Source: Planctomycetota bacterium
GTDB lineage: Bacteria; Planctomycetota; Phycisphaerae; Tepidisphaerales; Tepidisphaeraceae
DNA: 14,090 nt
Assembly (NCBI GenBank): GCA_023417885.1
Contig: JAEZED010000082.1
Span: 1 to 14,090 of the forward strand
Direction: 5' to 3'
Below are positions 1-5,164 of this stretch, one piece after another. Position numbers and translations under genes: made by a program. The notes below the pieces were generated by a model. It made no database searches, was not told where the DNA came from, and saw only the letters and a program-made list of their open reading frames with translations. How positions within the stretch are numbered: position 1 is the stretch's first letter; each line of letters begins with the position of its first letter.

Positions 1-2
1 CC

Positions 3-25
3 CCTGCGTCGCGTAGCGACGCAGG
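3..25. repeat. Perfect inverted repeat (10-bp arms, 3-nt loop)
   Basis: CCTGCGTCGC at 3-12 and GCGACGCAGG at 16-25 are perfect reverse complements around a GTA loop. No U-tract follows on either strand, so it does not look like an intrinsic terminator. It ends in CGCAGG, as do the hairpins near 3642 and 9824, so it may be a distant member of the same palindromic intergenic family. That link is inference. Confidence 0.6.
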
Positions 26-142
26 CCCGCTGCGATGGAACCGGCGCCATTGGCTCAAGCACCCCGCAGCTGCGACCACCATCCGATCACCTCGCCTGCA
101 TTCGCGCCATCCGTGGCTCGCTCCGGCTCTTTGCTCACTCTC

Positions 143-169
143 TGCGCCCTTTGCGCCCTTTGCGTTCTT
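143..169. repeat. Three 9-nt tandem units
   Basis: TGCGCCCTT at 143-151, the same unit at 152-160, then TGCGTTCTT at 161-169. Read on the minus strand this is an AAGGGCGCA-type tandem array lying beyond the terminator of the first pseudopilin gene. No gene covers it. It looks like a short intergenic simple repeat without evident coding function. Confidence 0.7.
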
Positions 170-191
170 CCGCGCCCAGCCGCACTGGCCA

Positions 192-227
192 ACAAAAAGC
201 CCGCCCCGGCGGTGAGGCCGGGGCGGG
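192..227 (-). terminator. Rho-independent terminator of the first pseudopilin-like gene
   Basis: CCCGCCCCGGC (200-210) pairs perfectly with GCCGGGGCGGG (217-227) across a 6-nt loop. On the minus strand the stem is followed by CTTTTTGTT. An 11-bp GC stem plus a T-run, about 30 nt past the stop codon at 257, is a textbook intrinsic terminator for the minus-strand gene. Confidence 0.93.
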
Positions 228-256
228 TGGGTTTGTGTGAAGCTGAGTTGTGACGA

Positions 257-1345
257 TCAGGAGGCGATCTTCGCCAGCTGCGCCGGGTACTTCGGACGCA
301 GCATCTGGCGGGTGAACTCGCTGGTCACGAAGGTGCCACCCTCGTGAATGTCGCGCGGGTTCCACTTCAGTGCCCGGACGCTGCCGTCAACGAACGCCGT
401 GTTGCAGCGCTCCTTGGCGTTGTGGCGGAAGATCGGAGCGCCGGAGTACTCGATGTAGAACGAGCCGCCGGTCACCAGCAGATCCTCGTTGGCGTACCAG
501 GTGGTGCCGTTGAGATCGAAGGCCCAGCTGGGCGGGTTGATGTAGACCGGGTACTCGACCGAACGATCGGGGTCGGCCAGGTTGAAGGGGGACTCGCCGT
601 CGCCGCTGCGGTAGAGCAGGTCGAAGTCGGGGAGCTCGCCCGACGGGCCAGCCGCGATGAACGGGTAGTACGACATGTTCCCGGCGTCGATGCCGGTGTA
701 GGCCGGGCCAGGCCAGCTCCACAGGCCGGTGGTGCGGTCGGTGGTGCTGTCCACGAAGCGGGTCTGCACGCCGTCCCAGATCAGGGCGTTCTCGGCGAAG
801 GTGGTCGCGAGGTTCAGCGGCCCGTGCGTGCCGCGGATGATGCCAAAGCCGTCATCCCACTGGGTGTGGGGCATGATCGTCATGTTGCAGTTGTAATGCG
901 ACTGCATGTCCCGGAACTCGTCCCCGACGTTCGGGCAGTAGAGCACCGGGTGGTAGTTGTCGTCCACGTCGGTGTACCAGACGTTCTGCACGAAGAACGG
1001 AAGCGAGTAGCCGTTCTGGCGCCGGGTGTTCAGGTAGCCGCTGACGACGTGCGTCCACTCCTGGAACTCCACCTGCCCCGAGGGCGTCGAATCGCCCGGA
1101 TCGCCGAAGCCGAACCGGATCAGCCCGTAGGGAAGATTGCCCTGGAAGTCGGTCGTGTAGCCGATCAGGCCCTGGGCGATCTGCCGGACGTTGCTGCCGC
1201 ACTTGACCGTCTTGGCGCTGTCGCGCGCACGGCTGAGGGTCGGCAGCAGGATGGAGATCAGAAGTGCGATGATGCCGATGACCACCAACAGTTCCACGAG
1301 AGTGAAACCCTGGCGGCGGTTGTGTGTGAACAAGCGAGTGCTCAT
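257..1345 (-). CDS. Type II secretion pseudopilin-like (prepilin-type) protein, paralog 1
   Basis: A 362-residue protein with a prepilin leader MSTRLFTHNRRQG followed by FTLVELLVVIGIIALLISILLP. The predicted prepilin peptidase cut is G13/F14, with Glu at +5 and a membrane helix at about 14-34. The C-terminal part has the planctomycete processing-associated motif: H308 then FVDGS with DG at 320-321 (a longer-spaced form of H-X9-DG). Such proteins are abundant in Planctomycetota and are thought to be exported and assembled like G/H pseudopilins; their individual roles are mostly unknown. The start at 1345 is preferred because AAGGAG (1353-1358) lies 7 nt upstream; the longer reading frame to 1384 would place this SD inside the coding sequence. 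It is a tandem paralog of the gene at 1953-3047, roughly 80% identical by eye. It has its own terminator, so it is probably transcribed separately. Confidence 0.93.
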   Translation of the reverse strand: MSTRLFTHNRRQGFTLVELLVVIGIIALLISILLPTLSRARDSAKTVKCGSNVRQIAQGLIGYTTDFQGNLPYGLIRFGFGDPGDSTPSGQVEFQEWTHVVSGYLNTRRQNGYSLPFFVQNVWYTDVDDNYHPVLYCPNVGDEFRDMQSHYNCNMTIMPHTQWDDGFGIIRGTHGPLNLATTFAENALIWDGVQTRFVDSTTDRTTGLWSWPGPAYTGIDAGNMSYYPFIAAGPSGELPDFDLLYRSGDGESPFNLADPDRSVEYPVYINPPSWAFDLNGTTWYANEDLLVTGGSFYIEYSGAPIFRHNAKERCNTAFVDGSVRALKWNPRDIHEGGTFVTSEFTRQMLRPKYPAQLAKIAS

Positions 1346-1352
1346 CACGTAA

Positions 1353-1381
1353 CTCCTTCTGGTCGCCCCGAGGGGTCGACC
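1353..1381 (-). promoter_or_regulatory. Ribosome binding site with abutting hairpin, paralog 1
   Basis: On the minus strand GGTCG at 1377-1381 pairs with CGACC at 1361-1365, with an inner CCC/GGG pairing and a CTC loop. The stem ends 2 nt before AGAAGGAG (SD core 1353-1358). The same arrangement, with the same outer stem sequence but a different loop, precedes paralog 2. This could influence translation; the effect is inference. Confidence 0.5.
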
Positions 1382-1433
1382 CAATGAGGATGAGCCAGCA
1401 CAAACCCACGTTCGGACCCACCTGGGCCCGCGG
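1380..1433 (-). promoter_or_regulatory. Leader hairpin motif, copy A
   Basis: On the minus strand: CCGCGGGCCCAGGTGGGTCC, a short divergent segment, then TGGCTCATCCTCATTGGG. The hairpin is GGGCCC/GGGTCC around AGGT, including one G-T wobble where copies B and C have a Watson-Crick pair. It is the most divergent of three copies in the two pseudopilin leaders. Confidence 0.45.
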
Positions 1434-1506
1434 ATGAGGAGGCGTTGTGGCGCGTCCGTCGGACTCGCTCCACGCCTGGAGTATCGAAAGGGAACTTCCC
1501 GAGCGA

Positions 1507-1555
1507 CCGGATGAGGGAAGAATGAGGCCAGTTTTGGACCACCTGGGTCCGCCGG
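1507..1555 (-). promoter_or_regulatory. Leader hairpin motif, copy B
   Basis: On the minus strand: CCGGCGGACCCAGGTGGTCC, then an ACTGGCCTCAT block, then TTCCCTCATCCGG. GGACC pairs with GGTCC. The copy shares CCGGCGGACCC, GGTCC, TGGCCTCAT and a terminal ATCCGG with copy C, although the hairpin loops differ. It lies about 160 nt upstream of the start of paralog 1. Confidence 0.5.
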
Positions 1556-1630
1556 TCGCCCGCTCTCTTTTCGGGGAAGCGGGGCTACGCCCCTGCCTTT
1601 CGATCACCTTGGGCGCATAACACGTCCGCG

Positions 1631-1651
1631 GAAGCGAGCCAGGCTCGCTTC
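1631..1651. repeat. 21-nt palindrome
   Basis: GAAGCGAGCC and GGCTCGCTTC are perfect reverse complements around a single central A at 1641. It could be a protein binding site or a small hairpin in the upstream region of paralog 1. No T-run follows, so it is not an obvious terminator. Confidence 0.5.
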
Positions 1652-1850
1652 GACATCCGCTGTGCGGAAAAGGCTGACGAGGTTGTGACCGCTGGTAACC
1701 GTCCGCTCCGCCGGGGCCTGCCGGACCGCCCGGCCACGAAACCCGCTGCAACCGCTTGCCAGCGGAATCAACTCCGGGGAGCGATGTATCCCAACCTACC
1801 ACTATGTGCCCGCCTTGGGGGACCTCGCGCGGGAAAATTTAACCTCCGGC

Positions 1851-1902
1851 AAAAGAAAAACGGATCCAACCCGCTCCATAAGACTGGAGCAGGTCGGATC
1901 CG
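1851..1902 (-). terminator. Rho-independent terminator of the second pseudopilin-like gene
   Basis: CGGATCC (1861-1867) pairs with GGATCCG (1896-1902), and GCTCC (1873-1877) pairs with GGAGC (1886-1890) within an imperfect long stem. On the minus strand the stem runs into TTTTTCTTTT (1851-1860). It lies about 50 nt beyond the stop codon at 1953 and separates the two paralogs into independent transcripts. Confidence 0.92.
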
Positions 1903-1952
1903 TCGTCAGGTGTTAGGGCCGTGGCTGGAGGCCAACGACCGTTATGTGAGCC

Positions 1953-3047
1953 TCAGGCGCCGACCCGCTTGGCCAGCTGCGCCGGGTACTTCGGCCGGAG
2001 CATCTGGCGGGTGAACTCGCTCGTCACGAACGTGCCACCCGGGTGGATGTCGCGCGGGTTCCACTTCTGGGCCCGGACGCTGCCGTCGACGAACGCCGTG
2101 TTGCAACGCTCCTTGGCGTTGTGACGGAAGATCGGCGAGCCGGCGTACTCGATGTAGAACGAGCCGCCCGTCACCACGAGATCCTCGTTGGCGTACCAGG
2201 TGGTGCCGTTGAGATCGAAGGCCCAGCTCGGCGGATTGATGTAGACCGGGTACTCGACGGAACGATCGAAGTCGCCGATGTTGTCCGGCGGCTCGTACTC
2301 ATCGTTCCGATAGACCAGGTCCCAGTCGGGAAGCTCGCCGGAGGGGCTGGCGAAGAGGAACGGGTAGTAGGAGACGTTCCCGGCGTCGATGCCCGTGAAG
2401 GCGGGGCCGGGGTAGCTCCACATGCCCGTGACACGCGTGACCGTCTCAGGCACGAACTTCGTCTGGACGGCATCCCAGATGATGGCGTTCTCCGCGTAGG
2501 TGCTGGAGAGGTTCATCGGCCCGTGCGTGCCGCGAACGAGCTGCGCCACGAGCTGGTCCCAGCGCATGTTGGGCATCAGCGTCATGTTGCAGGCGTAGTG
2601 CGACTGCATGTTCTTGAACTCGTCGGCCACGTTCGGGCAGTAGAGCACCGGGTGGTAGTTGTCGTCGGCATCGGTGTACCGGACGCCCTGCGCCGTGAAC
2701 GGAAGCGTGTAGCCGTTCTCGCGACGGGTGTTCAGGTAGCCGCTGACGACGTGCGTCCACTCCTGGAACTCCGGCCGGTTCGTGGGCGTGGGGTCACCCG
2801 GGTCCGCGAAGCCGTAGCGGGCCAGGCCGTAGGGGAGGTTCCCCTCGAAATCGGTCGTGTAACCGATCAGGCCCTGGGCGATCTGCCGGACGTTGCTGCC
2901 GCACTTGACCGTCTTGGCGCTGTCACGCGCACGGCTGAGGGTTGGCAGCAGGATGGAAATGAGAAGTGCGATGATGCCGATGACCACCAGCAGCTCCACG
3001 AGTGTGAAGCCAGGGCGGCGTCGGCGCGTGATGAAATGACCGCTCAT
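1953..3047 (-). CDS. Type II secretion pseudopilin-like (prepilin-type) protein, paralog 2
   Basis: A 364-residue tandem paralog of the gene at 257-1345. The leader MSGHFITRRRRPG is followed by FTLVELLVVIGIIALLISILLP (cut G13/F14, Glu at +5). The C-terminal motif is H309 then FVDGS with DG at 321-322. The extreme C-terminus differs slightly (ends LAKRVGA instead of LAKIAS). The start at 3047 is chosen because AAAGGAG (3055-3061) lies 7 nt upstream; the 61-residue longer frame to 3230 is arginine-rich, has no leader logic and is rejected. Identity with paralog 1 is nearly complete over the first 65 residues and high at the C-terminus, but lower in the middle (e.g. residues about 150-275), where the presumed exposed domain lies. 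Its function beyond being an exported pseudopilin-like protein is unknown. Confidence 0.93.
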   Translation of the reverse strand: MSGHFITRRRRPGFTLVELLVVIGIIALLISILLPTLSRARDSAKTVKCGSNVRQIAQGLIGYTTDFEGNLPYGLARYGFADPGDPTPTNRPEFQEWTHVVSGYLNTRRENGYTLPFTAQGVRYTDADDNYHPVLYCPNVADEFKNMQSHYACNMTLMPNMRWDQLVAQLVRGTHGPMNLSSTYAENAIIWDAVQTKFVPETVTRVTGMWSYPGPAFTGIDAGNVSYYPFLFASPSGELPDWDLVYRNDEYEPPDNIGDFDRSVEYPVYINPPSWAFDLNGTTWYANEDLVVTGGSFYIEYAGSPIFRHNAKERCNTAFVDGSVRAQKWNPRDIHPGGTFVTSEFTRQMLRPKYPAQLAKRVGA

Positions 3048-3054
3048 CACGAGA

Positions 3055-3079
3055 CTCCTTTGGTCGCGGGTTGGCGACC
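3055..3079 (-). promoter_or_regulatory. Ribosome binding site with abutting hairpin, paralog 2
   Basis: On the minus strand GGTCGC (3074-3079) pairs with GCGACC (3062-3067) around CAACCC, and the stem is immediately followed by AAAGGAG (3055-3061). Paralog 1 has the same outer stem letters at the same distance from its SD, with a different interior. Confidence 0.5.
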
Positions 3080-3221
3080 GTAAAAGACGGGTCAGCGCGA
3101 GCCGAAGCCCCCGCGGGGGCCGCTCACCGAATCGCAATCGAAGCGCACATACATCACGCGGCCGGAAGCGCTCATGGCGCCGGCATGCGATTGCTGGGTG
3201 GGGCTGGCTGGGGGCGGACCG

Positions 3222-3270
3222 CCGGATCAAAGAGAGGTATGAGGCCAGGTGGACCCCTCGGGTCCGCCGG
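3222..3270 (-). promoter_or_regulatory. Leader hairpin motif, copy C
   Basis: On the minus strand: CCGGCGGACCCGAGGGGTCC, then ACCTGGCCTCAT, then a pyrimidine-rich segment ending GATCCGG. GGACCC pairs with GGGTCC around GAG. Compared with copy B the loop differs while the stem and the TGGCCTCAT block are kept, which is what a selected RNA or DNA structure would show. It lies about 175 nt upstream of the start of paralog 2. Confidence 0.5.
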
Positions 3271-3574
3271 ACGCTCCGCCGCCTTCACCATGCCCGCCGC
3301 ACGCGCACGACACGACCCGCAAGGGCCTCCTGCGCTTGTCACGACTCCGGTGCGGCTGCTCTGACCAAATTGTGACCGCAAACTGACCGCTGTATCCCGC
3401 GATGCACGCCGAACTGAAGCCGGCTGAACCCGCCTTGACCGCTCAGGGCAGGTGCGCAACGCGGAAACTGTCCACAACGTAACGCAATGTCAACCGCAGG
3501 TCAATATTTGTGCAGAATTCTCAATCTCGCCCGCAATATTTCGTAAGTCGAGCCTGCATCCGGGTTAGAGAGGC

Positions 3575-3642
3575 GAGCGACGAAGCGACGGAGGGGGATG
3601 GAGAGAGAGGGAGCAACGAGCCGCGGCACCGCGTGCCGCAGG
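3575..3642. repeat. Palindromic intergenic repeat, copy 1
   Basis: A block of the form GAGCGACG..GCGACGGAGGG (3575-3595) is followed, after a 27-nt variable segment, by GCGGCACCGCGTGCCGCAGG (3623-3642). The latter holds a perfect 7-bp hairpin (GCGGCAC/GTGCCGC). The same two blocks, 19/21 and 19/20 identical and with exactly the same 48-nt offset, occur at 9757-9824 inside the glycosylasparaginase gene. The shared spacing with a variable middle shows the two are members of one repeat family. Confidence 0.75.
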
Positions 3643-3695
3643 GCCAACCCTCGCACGACCACGCGTCCCCCACGGTCAACCCGTCCCCCAGCCTC

Positions 3696-3728
3696 CATTC
3701 GGATTTCTGGCTTCCTCATTCGTCATTC
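3696..3728. repeat. ATTCG/CATTC-type simple repeat
   Basis: The stretch contains CATTCGGATTTCTGGCTTCC followed by TCATTCGTCATTCC, i.e. the short word CATTC repeated at irregular spacing. It lies between the 3' end of the exported protein gene and the palindromic repeat. It looks like low-complexity intergenic sequence; no function is suggested. Confidence 0.4.
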
Positions 3729-3739
3729 CACAGCCCCCC

Positions 3740-5128
3740 TCACCGCCCCGCCGGCCGCCGATCGCCACGCCCATCCTCCAACAGCTCCTGGAAACCCACG
3801 CCGCGGATCGGAACCGGCTCCTGGAAGCTCACCAGCTCCCGCGCCTCGCGCGAACCCGCCGGAAGCGACCAGCCAAGCCACTCCGGATCCGGCGAACCCG
3901 CCGGCGCTTCGTAGCGCGCCCACACCCGGAACGACCCCGCCACCTCCGGATCCTCCGCCGAGGCGATCGACACCACCGCGTATCCCGTCCGACGCCAGGG
4001 GCCCCCCGCCTCGCCCGCCTCGCCGACTCCGAGCTCCGGGGGAAGGGAGAGGAGAAAGCCGTAAAGCCGGCCCCACTCCGTGTGATCCAGGTCGGCCCGT
4101 GGCACGATCATCCGCACCGTCGCCACGCGCTTCGCCGGCTCCGCATCGCTCCGCGCCGTCGCGGGACGCGCCTCGCGCTCCCCGATCCGCACCGGCTCGA
4201 GGTCGAAGCGGTACGGGCCGAGCGCATGCGACGTGACCGGCATGATGGGCAGCGTCGTGGGAGCCGTCGCAGGCTGCTCGTCATCCGCTCCGCCAACCGC
4301 CGGAACCGTCGCCGGCAACGTGGCCGGCATCGGTAGGTTCGCATGCTCCTCGGGGATGGTCGTCACGTCCGCGATGACCGTCTCGTAGCGCTCTCCCGAG
4401 ACGATGCGCAGCAGCGCCCGCCACTGCCCCACCGCCGCGGGCATCCGGTGCAGGATGTCGAAGCGCAGCATCAGCTCCCCTACGCCGCCGTCCAACGCCA
4501 CCGTCGGGTCATGCCCCTCCGTGCGTCGGAACTCGGCGCCCTCCTCGTCCGACGCCCGCAGCGCCGCCGCCGTCACGTAGACCGCAGGCTGCGTCGGATC
4601 GACCATCACCTCCGTGCGCAGCCACGCCTGCATCGGCACCATCCGAAGCTGCGCCATGCGCAGCGGCAGGCCGATGAACGCCTCCGCCGGCCGCACCAGC
4701 ACCGGCCCCGCCGCCTTGGCAGGTCGCCGCCCCTCCTCCGCGGCCACGTCCACCCGGCGCAGCCAGATGATCGGCGTGCCGTCATCGTCGCGCCCGTAAG
4801 GGCGGAATACCGGCTCGTATCCTGTCTGCTCCGAGAAGATCAGCACCGCCTCCCAGAGCGACTCGTTGCGCAGGGCGGCGTTCACCGTCGCGCCGGTGGG
4901 CCCGCCGATCCACTCCTCCGGCTCGACCAGCGAGAAGCGGACGCCATGCCGCTCGCCGAGGCGCCCGAACGCCTCCTGCGGCATGGCGTTGCTCAGTTCG
5001 AGCGGCGCGGGACGCTGCGGGCGCCCCTGCGGCTGAGGCCGGGCGGATGCGGGCAGACAGATCGCCAGGAGCAGCAGGGTGAGCCAGGCGCGGCGTCGGA
5101 GCGATTGAGCGGGCACGACCACGAGCAT
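3740..5128 (-). CDS. Exported protein of unknown function, possible STN-like N-terminal module
   Basis: A 462-residue protein. After a signal peptide (RRRAWLTLLLLAICLPASA, about residues 11-29) there is a Pro/Gln-rich stretch. Residues about 42-125 (LELSNAMPQEAFGRLGERHGVRFSL...) have the size and rhythm of a secretin/TonB short N-terminal (STN) fold, but I see no diagnostic residue, so this is tentative. A Thr/Ala/Pro-rich linker lies near 258-295, and a C-terminal region contains WGRLYGFLLSLPPELGVGEAG. I do not recognise the family. The start is uncertain: ATG at 5128 is preferred; TTG at 5164, directly after the stop of the upstream gene, or GTG at 5116 are alternatives, and none has a clear SD. 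The 36-nt or smaller gap to the GH30 gene suggests co-transcription. No terminator is visible downstream. Confidence 0.75.
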   Translation of the reverse strand: MLVVVPAQSLRRRAWLTLLLLAICLPASARPQPQGRPQRPAPLELSNAMPQEAFGRLGERHGVRFSLVEPEEWIGGPTGATVNAALRNESLWEAVLIFSEQTGYEPVFRPYGRDDDGTPIIWLRRVDVAAEEGRRPAKAAGPVLVRPAEAFIGLPLRMAQLRMVPMQAWLRTEVMVDPTQPAVYVTAAALRASDEEGAEFRRTEGHDPTVALDGGVGELMLRFDILHRMPAAVGQWRALLRIVSGERYETVIADVTTIPEEHANLPMPATLPATVPAVGGADDEQPATAPTTLPIMPVTSHALGPYRFDLEPVRIGEREARPATARSDAEPAKRVATVRMIVPRADLDHTEWGRLYGFLLSLPPELGVGEAGEAGGPWRRTGYAVVSIASAEDPEVAGSFRVWARYEAPAGSPDPEWLGWSLPAGSREARELVSFQEPVPIRGVGFQELLEDGRGDRRPAGR

Positions 5129-5164
5129 ACCCGCTGTGACGTTCGCCCCGGCACCCGGTTTCAA

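Larger units (their letters stand above)
1346..1952 (-). other. Leader and promoter region of pseudopilin paralog 1 plus 3' flank of paralog 2
   Basis: This 607-nt gene-free stretch holds, reading upstream from the start codon: the SD, a hairpin touching it (1361-1381), leader-motif copies A (1380-1433) and B (1507-1555), a small GGGGC-TAC-GCCCC hairpin (1581-1593), a 21-nt near-perfect palindrome (1631-1651), and the terminator of paralog 2 (1851-1902). I could not pick out a convincing -35/-10 pair. Open frames across it are shadows. Confidence 0.6.
3048..3739 (-). other. Leader and upstream region of paralog 2; repeat-bearing intergenic region
   Basis: These 692 nt without a gene contain the SD and its abutting hairpin (3055-3079), a 14-nt palindrome GCCCCCGCGGGGGC (3107-3120), leader motif copy C (3222-3270), an AT-richer patch (3481-3545) and a palindromic repeat copy (3575-3642). 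In the AT-richer patch CAATATTT occurs twice (about 3503 and 3534). An ATTCG/ATTCGTCATT-type simple repeat lies at 3696-3728. The AT-rich patch is the likeliest promoter zone for paralog 2, which would give a leader of some 400 nt. No convincing hexamer pair was found. Confidence 0.5.

Noticed and set aside
143..169. CRISPR-like array
   Set aside because: Units are 9 nt with no spacers, and no cas gene is present.
1346..1384. N-terminal extension of paralog 1 (and the 61-residue extension of paralog 2 to 3230)
   Set aside because: Both extensions would run through the SD and the leader hairpins. Prepilin leaders are short and basic, fitting the starts at 1345 and 3047.
344..1387. Similar plus-strand open frames opposite both pseudopilin genes (344-1387 and 2043-3083)
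   Set aside because: They resemble each other only because the sense genes are paralogs. No SD or plausible protein is seen.
3465..3504. Possible promoters for paralog 2 on the minus strand (TTGACA at 3488-3493 or TTGACC at 3499-3504)
   Set aside because: The hexamers 17 nt downstream (CAGTTT and TACGTT) match the -10 consensus poorly; the zone is plausible, but a specific promoter cannot be supported.
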